The position numbers were made by a program, and so were the translations under genes. From the NCBI GenBank assembly GCA_023396615.1, contig JAEWVM010000133.1, positions 1-28,255 on the forward strand: a stretch of DNA of 28,255 bases, read 5' to 3'. The notes beneath the pieces are model-generated. The model was given only the letters and a program-made list of their open reading frames with translations, was not told the DNA's origin and did no database searches. The DNA is from Spirochaetota bacterium (GTDB lineage Bacteria; Spirochaetota; UBA4802; JAFGJZ01). The stretch's first letter is position 1; every line of letters begins with the position of its first letter. This document shows positions 1 through 7,274 of the stretch, one piece after another.

Positions 1-1509
1 GACGGATTATATTATGATAAAAAGAAAAAATTATCACAGTATGAACTTGGGTCATTTAAAGCCTCTTACAGCAATGAATTAATATTTGCAAACTGGCAAA
101 ACAAGTCAAAAAACAATTCAATAGTCAATTATGACAAATTTTCTATTGCGGATCAATCTCTAAGAAATAATGTAAACGGTTATTATTATTTTCCATTCTT
201 TTCTTCTCCGGAAGATATTAAGTTTGAAGCCCGGGAAAAAAATTTTTCGTTTAATTTCGGAGCAAGAGATTTCAAAGGATTTTCTCCTGAACAGAGCTTT
301 TCTTTTGCTTATTCGGAATCAGGATTTTCAGATTACTCTCCGGATCAAAACGGCGGATATTCGCGTTATTCGAGAAGCAGAGACTCTCTTTCTTCATTCG
401 GAAATAAAATTTCCATACCTTATGAGAACAAGAAATTATTCATTAAGAACGCAACTTTGTCTTTTGACCGCTCTCTTGCCATGGAAGAAACTAACGCTCC
501 TTTTGAAGGAGAAAATTTCAAAGGTTATTTCAGCCAATATCACGAAGACTATGGTCTCAGCAGATCATTTAAATCACTAGGTTCAATCGGAACAAATTTC
601 TTCAAATATCCTTTTTGGAAATTCTTTACCGGAAGCGGAAACTATTCGAATGGAAGAAAAACTCTTGAGAAAACTCTCAACAATAAAATAGAGAATCATG
701 AAGATTATGATAACTCAATCGCATTACGTGATGCAATAGATCTAGCAAACTCAACCGAGTATTCTTTTTACAAGGGAGATTACAATTTTTCATTCTGGCA
801 GAACACAAACAGACAAAGTCTATCCGGTCTGCCGCAGCAAACAGTCAATTTCAGAGCAGAAACAATAATCGGATTAAATCTTGCCGATTTATTCGGAATC
901 AGTTTTAAGGAACCTGAGCGTTCAATTGTAAAAAAGGAAACATCCTTTTCTCTTGAGCCGGGCTATTCATATGAAAGAAATATGATCATCACACAGAATG
1001 TACTTGAGCAGAAAAACTCTCCATCACTCGGAATTTCACTCACACAAAATGACTCTTTATACAGAATAAAAATCGGTGTCGATCTAATTAATAGAAAAAC
1101 GCATGATTATATTAAAGATGAAGGAGATGACGCGAAATATTACGCTAACATAGGCGAAACTAAACTTGATTCAAAAGAAAGAAGCTGGACTTTCAATGCA
1201 GAATATTCAACAGGACTGCTTCTTCTCTATGACTATTTTTCAAAATATTATCCTCTGCACAGTTATCCGATTCTCAAACTGTCATACGGTTTTACTTTCA
1301 ACAGATATGACTACAGATTTGAAACCGAACCGGAAGGATACGACAGTCACATTTTTTCCGCCGAACTTCTCCTTGATATTCATGAAAACATCAAGGGAAG
1401 CATAAACGGCAAATGCTCTCTGGAAAAATGGCGCGAAAGAGAAACCGGAATGGTCAATAGAGAAATTATAAGCTACGAGTTATCTTTCAGCCTAATAGTT
1501 ATATTCTAA
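1..1509 (+). CDS. Probable outer-membrane beta-barrel/surface protein, C-terminal part
   Basis: The frame is open from the first base of the window to the TAA at 1507-1509, about 502 codons, so the N-terminus lies outside. An internal ATG at 457 is not the start, because the frame upstream of it has the same composition. The protein is rich in Tyr, Phe, Ser and Asn, and stretches of alternating polar and hydrophobic or aromatic residues look like amphipathic beta strands joined by charged loops. It ends in a short strand finishing with Phe (SFSLIVIF), the usual end of outer-membrane barrels recognised by BamA. I see no known motif and cannot name a family; a very large SprA-like or LptD-like barrel protein is possible but unproven. 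The last 11 bases overlap the small gene on the other strand. Confidence 0.55.
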   Translation, partial: DGLYYDKKKKLSQYELGSFKASYSNELIFANWQNKSKNNSIVNYDKFSIADQSLRNNVNGYYYFPFFSSPEDIKFEAREKNFSFNFGARDFKGFSPEQSFSFAYSESGFSDYSPDQNGGYSRYSRSRDSLSSFGNKISIPYENKKLFIKNATLSFDRSLAMEETNAPFEGENFKGYFSQYHEDYGLSRSFKSLGSIGTNFFKYPFWKFFTGSGNYSNGRKTLEKTLNNKIENHEDYDNSIALRDAIDLANSTEYSFYKGDYNFSFWQNTNRQSLSGLPQQTVNFRAETIIGLNLADLFGISFKEPERSIVKKETSFSLEPGYSYERNMIITQNVLEQKNSPSLGISLTQNDSLYRIKIGVDLINRKTHDYIKDEGDDAKYYANIGETKLDSKERSWTFNAEYSTGLLLLYDYFSKYYPLHSYPILKLSYGFTFNRYDYRFETEPEGYDSHIFSAELLLDIHENIKGSINGKCSLEKWRERETGMVNREIISYELSFSLIVIF

Positions 1510-1666
1510 CCAGACTTTCTTCACGGACTCGAGCATTGAGCTCTTCCGGATTAAAAGTACGGCGGTCTTTAAATTCTTCTTTTTTACCGTCATTCCACTG
1601 TTCTACCGGACGAAAATATCCGACTACTCTTGAATAGACTTCTGCGGGAACTCTTCTGTTGTTCAT
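1499..1666 (-). CDS. Stand-alone NrdD-type glycyl-radical domain protein (55 aa)
   Basis: A 55-residue protein, ATG at 1664-1666, TAA at 1499-1501, with a clear ribosome site (GGGAG, 7 bases upstream). Residues 9-39 (EVYSRVVGYFRP...QWNDGKKEEFKDRRTF) match, from memory of the family, the extreme C-terminus of class III anaerobic ribonucleotide reductase NrdD, where the glycine of RVxGY carries the stable radical; here that is Gly16. Neither the ten-stranded catalytic barrel nor the CxxC zinc site that usually precedes this loop is present, and no other nrdD sequence lies in the window. It could be the detached radical subunit of a split NrdD, or a spare radical domain that rescues oxygen-cleaved enzyme, as GrcA/YfiD does for pyruvate formate-lyase. 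It has its own candidate promoter. The family match is fairly sure, the role is not. Confidence 0.75.
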   Translation of the reverse strand: MNNRRVPAEVYSRVVGYFRPVEQWNDGKKEEFKDRRTFNPEELNARVREESLVRI

Positions 1667-1699
1667 GTATAAACTCCCGAAATTGAATGTATGAGTTCA

Positions 1700-1726
1700 G
1701 TATTACAATGAGACATAACATGTCAA
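1700..1726 (-). promoter_or_regulatory. Candidate promoter of the small glycyl-radical gene
   Basis: On the minus strand a perfect TTGACA (1721-1726) is followed after 15 bases by TAATAC (1700-1705), or after 16 by AATACT. The -10 match is poor and the spacing short. It lies 33-60 bases upstream of the start codon and suggests that the small gene is transcribed on its own rather than only by read-through from the dehydrogenase gene upstream. Confidence 0.4.
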
Positions 1727-1825
1727 CATCTATTTAAACTCATCACTGTCTTTTTCGGACTAATTATGATAAATATAAGTAAAATAATCCTCAAAAATCG
1801 CATTATCCCGAATACGTTTCTTCCC

Positions 1826-2932
1826 TTAAAAGGGAAGATCGTAACCAAGATTAAGCTTTTCATTAACAAACTTAAAATCCTTTTTCAGCGGATCATTAAA
1901 AGGAACGCCCTTATCTTTGCGGTAAAGCCATATCTCATGTTCTTTTTCACCGGCCGTATATATTCTTTCAGCGCCTTTTGCCTTCCGTGAATTTCTAAGG
2001 GCTCGGCAAATATCACCTGAATGTTTTTTAAATTTATCAAGTTCAACAAAAGCTTCTATATCGATAGCCATGAAAAAATGACCTAGCTGAATCGGAATCT
2101 TTTTCCCTTCAGCATCTACTCCCATCAGCATTTTGAGATAATTTGCCTGAGAAAGCGCTGTCGAAAGAATTTCAACAACGGTAGCGTAGCCGTAACCCTT
2201 ATAACCGCCGAGATCCTCTCCCAAACCTCCAAGTGGAGTAAGAGCAGCTTTATCCTTTGTAAGATCAACCAATACCTGCTTGGTGTCAGTTCTGTAATTA
2301 CCGTCTTCTCCGATTACCCAACCTTCAGGAAGTTCTTTTCCGATGCGCTCGTATACTTCAAGTTTTCCCCTCTGGGTCACAGATGTCGCGCAATCAAGCA
2401 TAAAAGGAAAATCTTCATCAGTCGGCATACCCCATGTCATAGGATTAGTTCCAAGCATAGGTTCCACTCCCCAGGTCGGCGCAATAGAAGGACGGGCATT
2501 TGTACCGGTCAGTCCTATCATTCCTTCCTTAATCGCCATCATCGGATAATAAAATGCGGCTCCGTAATGAGTTGAATTTCTAACAACAGTCATACCAAGC
2601 CCGAATTTTTTTGCTTTCTCAATAGCCATCGTCATTGCCTTGAATGCTATCGCGTGCCCCATTCCGTTATGTCCGTCAATTACCGCGGTCGTCGGAGTTT
2701 CTCTTGTTATTTCAAATTTTGTCTTCGTTTCCTGTGTACCTGCCCAGATGCGGTCAAGATAGATAGGCTTATATCTTCCGACACCATGAGAATCAACACC
2801 TCTTTTATCTGCGGCAACAAGAACATCAGCACATATCTCTGCATCACTTTCAGGAACACCTATTGCAATAAATCCGTCTTTCATGAATTTTTTAACGGAA
2901 TCAAAATTCCACCAGGTAATATTCTCGCTCAT
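1826..2932 (-). CDS. LDH2/malate dehydrogenase family NAD(P)-dependent oxidoreductase
   Basis: This 368-residue protein belongs to the LDH2/MDH2 family (malate, L-sulfolactate, ureidoglycolate and related 2-hydroxyacid dehydrogenases), which has a fold unrelated to classical lactate dehydrogenase. Family motifs are visible: RGVDSHGVGRY at residues 44-54 with the conserved His49, a second conserved His in NSTHYGAAFYY, the nucleotide-site segment GTNPMTWGMPT, and GGYKGYGYATVVEILSTALS in the C-terminal third. Length is normal for the family. The ATG at 2930-2932 follows a strong GGAGG site. The enzyme is cytoplasmic and interconverts a 2-hydroxyacid and a 2-oxoacid; the substrate cannot be read from the sequence, and no neighbouring gene indicates a pathway. 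It diverges from the MarR gene at 3181 across a 248-bp spacer. Confidence 0.85.
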   Translation of the reverse strand: MSENITWWNFDSVKKFMKDGFIAIGVPESDAEICADVLVAADKRGVDSHGVGRYKPIYLDRIWAGTQETKTKFEITRETPTTAVIDGHNGMGHAIAFKAMTMAIEKAKKFGLGMTVVRNSTHYGAAFYYPMMAIKEGMIGLTGTNARPSIAPTWGVEPMLGTNPMTWGMPTDEDFPFMLDCATSVTQRGKLEVYERIGKELPEGWVIGEDGNYRTDTKQVLVDLTKDKAALTPLGGLGEDLGGYKGYGYATVVEILSTALSQANYLKMLMGVDAEGKKIPIQLGHFFMAIDIEAFVELDKFKKHSGDICRALRNSRKAKGAERIYTAGEKEHEIWLYRKDKGVPFNDPLKKDFKFVNEKLNLGYDLPF

Positions 2933-3037
2933 AACTCCTCCTGATAATTAAAAAGAAAAATTGCGATTAAACAATATCCTCAATACAATGCAGGTAATCA
3001 ATTTCTAACTTTTTATGAAATTAAAAATTATTCAATC

Positions 3038-3065
3038 GGTATATTCCCGGCAAAAATCTAGTCAA
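3038..3065 (-). promoter_or_regulatory. Candidate sigma70-type promoter of the LDH2-family gene
   Basis: Minus-strand TTGACT (3060-3065), a 16-base spacer and TATACC (3038-3043). It would give a leader of roughly 100 bases before the ATG at 2932. I see no convincing riboswitch fold in that A+T-rich leader. Confidence 0.45.
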
Positions 3066-3146
3066 GACATTTCATCATTAAATATAAGCAGAAGAAAAAT
3101 ACTATATTAACATTATTGTAATCCGGTTGAAATTCAAACAACAGAC

Positions 3147-3172
3147 TTGACATATTGTTTAGCTTCTATACT
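3147..3172 (+). promoter_or_regulatory. MarR-gene promoter and probable operator, copy 1
   Basis: TTGACA (3147-3152) and TATACT (3167-3172) flank the element TTGTTTAGCTTCTATACT (3155-3172). An almost identical element, 17 of 18 bases, stands before the next gene at 3632-3649, with aligned -35-like hexamers. The shared block covers the space between -35 and -10, where a repressor would block polymerase. With this -10, transcription would start at or next to the ATG at 3181, and no ribosome site is visible, so the message may be leaderless. The 14-base spacer is short for sigma70. Confidence 0.55.
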
Positions 3173-3180
3173 ATTAGCGC

Positions 3181-3621
3181 ATGAACAATGATCTCGAAAA
3201 AATGTCTGATGCTTTCAAAAGACTTATTCATTCATTGACTGCAGGGAATAATTTACCCTCAGATTATGCCGGAGTTTTACTCTTCAGATCGGAAGTGCAC
3301 ATCCTTGAAATAATAGGAAAAAATCCCGGTATAACATCGTCCGCTATTACAACTAAAATGAATGTGACGAAGGGAGCTGTTTCGCAGATTACATCCAAAC
3401 TGTTTAATAAAAATCTGATAAAAAAAACTCCCAGCAGTCACGACGCGAAAACTCTCGAATTGAACCTGACAGATAAAGGAAAAGAGGTCTTTGATTTTCA
3501 TAAGATAAAAGAAAACACTCTCAAGAATAAAATTCTGACTGAAACAGGAAATCTCAAACCGGAAGATATAAAAAGCCTTACTTCAATTATTGATATTATG
3601 ACAGATTTCATTAATGAATAA
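3181..3621 (+). CDS. MarR-family transcriptional regulator
   Basis: A 146-residue winged-helix regulator. Helical dimerisation segments at both ends enclose the DNA-binding part: NPGITSSAITTKMNVTKGAVSQITSKL is the helix-turn-helix, followed by the wing (KKTPSSHDAKTLELNLTDKG). MarR proteins are dimers that repress their own and neighbouring genes and let go on binding a ligand or being oxidised. This protein has no cysteine, which argues for ligand rather than thiol sensing. The same element precedes this gene and the membrane-protein gene that follows it 45 bases downstream, so both are the likely targets. No ribosome site precedes the ATG. Confidence 0.85.
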   Translation: MNNDLEKMSDAFKRLIHSLTAGNNLPSDYAGVLLFRSEVHILEIIGKNPGITSSAITTKMNVTKGAVSQITSKLFNKNLIKKTPSSHDAKTLELNLTDKGKEVFDFHKIKENTLKNKILTETGNLKPEDIKSLTSIIDIMTDFINE

Positions 3622-3623
3622 TT

Positions 3624-3654
3624 TTAACGATTTGTTTAGCATCTATACTTGCTA
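3624..3654 (+). promoter_or_regulatory. Promoter and probable MarR operator, copy 2
   Basis: TTGTTTAGCATCTATACT (3632-3649) repeats the element before the MarR gene with a single mismatch. Upstream, TTAACG (3624-3629) sits where copy 1 has TTGACA; TATACT (3644-3649) is the -10. In this copy the element is also an inverted repeat, TTTAGC (3635-3640) and GCTAAA (3651-3656), as expected of a dimeric MarR site. The message would start close to the ribosome site AAGGAG (3656-3661). Confidence 0.55.
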
Positions 3655-3666
3655 AAAGGAGATAAC

Positions 3667-4378
3667 ATGAAAAATCAAAAAAATTTTACTCGGGCTGAGC
3701 GGATTTTTCGCTCTGCTTGGCGGAACGGTTATTATTGCCGGCGTAACCGCTCTTAAACACTTCTTCGGATATCCCGATATAATCAGAGCTGATCCGGCAA
3801 CTATTCTTGAACGTCTTTATGCGTCTGCCTACATTGTTCCTTATCTGTATTATTTCGGAGTAGGAGGAGCAGGAGTATGCCTTACTCTTTTCTCAGCGTC
3901 TTTTGCAAAAGCTCTCAATGATTCGGGCGAAGAAGTATTTTCATCATTCGGAAAAATCTGCGGAATTACAGCCGGAATTCTTCTATACGCGGGAATAGTC
4001 CGTTACAGTTTTCTTTTTCCGCGCCTTGCTGAAATGAGACACTCAAGTTTATACAATGCAGAAACAATTGATCTGATCTTTAAATCAATGAATACATACA
4101 TCGGAGATTCAATAGCTGAACACGTGCAGTTCACTTTCACCTCTCTGATGTTCATCTTCTTCGGATTATCAATCAGAAAGACTAATATTCTTCCTAAATG
4201 GACGGCTTACTCAGGTTTCATAACCGCTGGTGTAATTATCATCGGAAATCTTGAACAATTCGGATTCAAGTTCGCATTTATCTTCAACAGAACAGGAGCA
4301 AAGCTTCTCGCGCTATGGCTTCTAATTGCCGGAGTAATTCTTCTCTATAAATCTTTAAAAATAAAAAAAGCAGTTTAA
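3667..4378 (+). pseudogene. Six-helix membrane protein gene, frameshifted at its start
   Basis: A strong ribosome site (AAGGAG, 3656-3661) precedes the ATG at 3667, but that frame closes within about 30 codons. One base later the frame is open from 3671 to the TAA at 4376-4378 and encodes a convincing membrane protein of about 236 residues with six hydrophobic segments (first GFFALLGGTVIIAGVTAL, last ALWLLIAGVILLYKSLK). The start region has runs of five and seven A's; removing one A from either joins ATG and ribosome site to the long frame. It is therefore one gene with a +1 change in a slippery A tract: a sequencing error, a true mutation, or slippage-dependent expression. Restarting at the internal ATG at 4034 would lose half the protein. 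It loosely resembles DUF4386-type proteins; function unknown. Probably a target of the upstream MarR regulator. Confidence 0.65.
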
Positions 4379-4452
4379 AGAAACAATTCTGATCTTGTTG
4401 ATTGATTTCCATTGTGCATCATTCTTTATACACATCAAAAAGAATCGTATTT

Positions 4453-4501
4453 GAAAAAATACTCAGTCTGATTAGTATCGCAAAACTACCAGACTGAGTA
4501 T
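4453..4501 (-). terminator. Rho-independent terminator after the cation ATPase gene
   Basis: A perfect 12-bp inverted repeat (4459-4470 and 4490-4501, ATACTCAGTCTG and its complement) with a 19-base loop lies in the 127-bp gap between convergent genes. On the minus strand the stem is followed by a run of six T's, so it terminates the ATPase message; on the plus strand the tail is only A/T-rich, so it may work weakly both ways. Confidence 0.75.
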
Positions 4502-4505
4502 AAAT

Positions 4506-7169
4506 TTATTCTTTAATAAACTTCATCAGAACGAGACGAACAATTGAAGTGAAAACCGAAAGACCGGCGATCATTCCCCATATTGCTCCGTCATAAATCG
4601 GCTTCGTGTTGAACACAACATTTAACGCAGGAACATAAACAATAAGCCCGATTGTCGCCAGCATAAAAAGAGTAAACACTTTCAGGAGCTTATTAGGTGC
4701 GGTAAACTTGCGGATAAGGTTTCCGTCACGAAGAATGAACACGTATATCTGAGGAGAAAGCAGTGTTGTTGCGAACGCCACTGTTTGAGCCAGCACCTGA
4801 TCATTTGTCATATGATAAGAAACAAGATAACCAACAGTAATTAGAACACCGAAAATTACACCGTCAATCAGCATATGAATTCTGTCACGTACAGAAAGAA
4901 TAGGCGCATCGAGTTTAAAAGGCTTCTTCTTCATCACTTCATCAGTCGAACGGTCAGTAGTCAATCCGACTCCAGGGGCAGTTTCCATTACAACATTAGA
5001 CCAGAGAAGCTGAATCGCTGTCAACGACGGAGCCGGACCGAAGATCGGAGAAAGCACCACCGTAACAACTTTTCCCACATTATTTGTAATGAGATATTTT
5101 ACAAGTTTGCGGAGATTATAGAAAACAGTTCTTCCTTCTTTTATTCCCATTACAATAGTAGAGAAATTATCATCGGTAAGAATGATGTCTGCGGCTTCCT
5201 GACTTACCTGGCTTCCGGCGCGTCCCATCGCAATTCCGACATCACTTTTCTTAAGCGCCGGAGCATCATTGACTCCGTCTCCGGTCATTGCGACAATGTG
5301 TCCGTTCTGTTTCAGTTTTTCAACTATACGGAGTTTATCGATTGGAGCAACACGTGAATAAACATGCGCGTTTTCAACAAGTTTAGAAAAATCCGCATCA
5401 CTGATGGTTTCAATCTCGCGGCCCTCATAAGCCTGAGAAATATCCGATGCAATTCCGACATGTTCGGCTATGCTGAAACCTGTCTGCTTTGAATCCCCTG
5501 TTATCATTACAAGATTAATGCCGGCGCCCTTGGCTTCGGCAATAACCTGTTTAACTTCATCCTTCGGAGGATCATAAATCGCAGCCGCTCCGAGAAAAAC
5601 AGAAGACTTAACCGCGTCATGAGAAAGAGAAGTATCAGACACATCATCTCTTTTGAAAAATCCGATCAAACGGAAACCCTTTGAAGAACGCGAAATAAGG
5701 GCTTCATGAATTTCTTTGCGAAGTGAAGAATCAAGCGGAAGAATTTTTCCATCATCATAACAATGAGAGCAGAGATCAAGAATCTTATCAGGAGCTCCTT
5801 TCGCTATAATTTCCTTCTTTCCTTTATGGTCTTCAACTAATGATGCAGAATACATTATATCAGAAGAAAACGGAATGGAATCCAGAAGTTTATATGAAGA
5901 AAACTGATCCTTCTTAAATCCGCAAAGAATTCCAGCTTTTATCAGTGCCGTTTCAGTCGGATCACCGCTTTCTTTTGTAATATTTCCGTCTGTTTCCTCA
6001 ACACTCGCGGTAGAACAAACATTTGAAATATGAAAGATATCATGAACTAGATGCGATTCACCCTTTGATATCAGCTTAAAAAGATCTGAAACCGGATGGA
6101 ATTCTTTTCCGACAAGAAATTCTTTTACAGTCATGTTATGCTGTGTAATAGTTCCTGTCTTATCAGTACAGATATAATCAACATTTCCAAGAGTTTCAAC
6201 TGACGACAGCTTCTTTACGATAACTGAATTTTTTGCAAGGCGCTCAACTGCCAGCGAAAGAGCAATTGTAATTGAAGCAGGAAGTCCTTCAGGAAATACT
6301 GCTACGACAATAGTTATCGCTATAAGAATCGCGCTTTGAATAATCTTCCAGTCAAGATGATCTATATTCTTTCCGAGAAAAATTGAAAGAACAAGAATCG
6401 CAGAAGCAAACGCGAGCCCGACAAGAAATTTGATTTCAGTATTAAGCCTTTTCTGAAGAGGAGTTTTTTCTTCTTCGGCAGACTGGATATTGTCGGCGAT
6501 TAGTCCCATTTCAGTGGCTGAACCTGTTTTAACGACAATAGCCTTTCCGAAACCGTTAAGAATTTTGCTCCCGGCAAAAAGGATATTTTTCATTTCATAA
6601 AGACGGAGACCCTCTTTAGCGATCAATGCATCTTCTTTTGAAACAGGCTCGCTTTCACCGGTCAGGTGAGCTTCGTCAGAAAGTATATTTTTACCTTCAA
6701 GCACTCTCACATCAGCAGGAATAATATCTCCCGATTCAAAAACTATCACATCACCGGGAACTATATGTTTTGACGCAATAATTTCGATATTGCCGTCGCG
6801 GATAACTTTAAACTGCGGAGACAGAATCTTTCTGAGTTCTTCTACGGCTTTTTCGGCCTTGCCGTCCTGAATCAGACCGATGATAGTATTTATTATTACA
6901 ACTCCGAGAATTGCGGCGCCCTCGATATAATCGCCTATTGCGAAAGAAAAAGCAGTAGCGACAAACAGAATAAGAACCATAGGCTCAATAAGAGAATCGA
7001 ATATTTTTCTGAAAATTGATTTTTTCTTTGCATCTGAAAATTCATTTAGACCGAATTTTTTGATACGCTCTTCAATCACGCTTTGTTTCAATCCTTCTGA
7101 AGAAGAATCCAGCTTTGATATAGATTCCTGAACCGTAACGGAGTAAAACTCCTCAAGTTTGTAATTCAT
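4506..7169 (-). CDS. P2-type cation-transporting ATPase (Ca2+-ATPase-like)
   Basis: An 887-residue P-type ATPase with all core parts in order: N-terminal cation-ATPase domain, actuator motif LTGES (169-173), M4 motif PEGLP (293-297), phosphorylation site DKTGT with Asp336, and the hinge TGDGVNDAP (629-637). Arrangement and length fit the P2A/P2B calcium pumps (SERCA, PMCA, bacterial PacL). The transport site differs from SERCA: M4 Glu (Glu294) and M6 Asn (Asn725) are kept, but the M5 glutamate of site I is Lys700 (NNVGKVV), and the M6 aspartate is Glu729 (NVVMETAP). A lysine there would remove one calcium site, so a one-ion or counter-transporting pump is likely; calcium is inferred, not shown. 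The start at 7169 has GAGG six bases upstream. It lies downstream of the U32 gene and ends at a strong terminator. Confidence 0.9.
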   Translation of the reverse strand: MNYKLEEFYSVTVQESISKLDSSSEGLKQSVIEERIKKFGLNEFSDAKKKSIFRKIFDSLIEPMVLILFVATAFSFAIGDYIEGAAILGVVIINTIIGLIQDGKAEKAVEELRKILSPQFKVIRDGNIEIIASKHIVPGDVIVFESGDIIPADVRVLEGKNILSDEAHLTGESEPVSKEDALIAKEGLRLYEMKNILFAGSKILNGFGKAIVVKTGSATEMGLIADNIQSAEEEKTPLQKRLNTEIKFLVGLAFASAILVLSIFLGKNIDHLDWKIIQSAILIAITIVVAVFPEGLPASITIALSLAVERLAKNSVIVKKLSSVETLGNVDYICTDKTGTITQHNMTVKEFLVGKEFHPVSDLFKLISKGESHLVHDIFHISNVCSTASVEETDGNITKESGDPTETALIKAGILCGFKKDQFSSYKLLDSIPFSSDIMYSASLVEDHKGKKEIIAKGAPDKILDLCSHCYDDGKILPLDSSLRKEIHEALISRSSKGFRLIGFFKRDDVSDTSLSHDAVKSSVFLGAAAIYDPPKDEVKQVIAEAKGAGINLVMITGDSKQTGFSIAEHVGIASDISQAYEGREIETISDADFSKLVENAHVYSRVAPIDKLRIVEKLKQNGHIVAMTGDGVNDAPALKKSDVGIAMGRAGSQVSQEAADIILTDDNFSTIVMGIKEGRTVFYNLRKLVKYLITNNVGKVVTVVLSPIFGPAPSLTAIQLLWSNVVMETAPGVGLTTDRSTDEVMKKKPFKLDAPILSVRDRIHMLIDGVIFGVLITVGYLVSYHMTNDQVLAQTVAFATTLLSPQIYVFILRDGNLIRKFTAPNKLLKVFTLFMLATIGLIVYVPALNVVFNTKPIYDGAIWGMIAGLSVFTSIVRLVLMKFIKE

Positions 7170-7213
7170 TTTGACCTCATAATAAAAATAAGAAAACCGG
7201 ATATCAGTTGTTT

Positions 7214-7274
7214 ATTAAGCCGGATTTTTGCAAGCTGAAATTGATGACAAGAATTGTGTTATAACCGGCTTAAT
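7214..7274. repeat. 10-bp inverted repeat in the U32-ATPase spacer
   Basis: ATTAAGCCGG (7214-7223) and its exact complement (7265-7274) are separated by 41 bases; the second arm abuts the stop codon of the U32 gene. There is no T tract after the stem on the minus strand and the loop is long, so it is not a standard terminator. It may be an mRNA-processing hairpin or chance. Confidence 0.35.

Noticed and set aside
457..1509. First gene starting at the ATG at 457
   Set aside because: The same frame is open with the same composition from base 1, so 457 is an internal methionine of a truncated gene.
1820..1837. Inverted repeat CTTCCC-TTAAAA-GGGAAG at the end of the LDH2-family gene as a terminator
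   Set aside because: It spans the stop codon and is followed on the minus strand by AAACG rather than a T tract, so it lacks the second half of an intrinsic terminator.
4875..5357. 160-codon plus-strand open frame inside the P-type ATPase gene
   Set aside because: It lies wholly opposite the conserved ATPase motifs, has a random-looking basic composition and no ribosome site or family resemblance.
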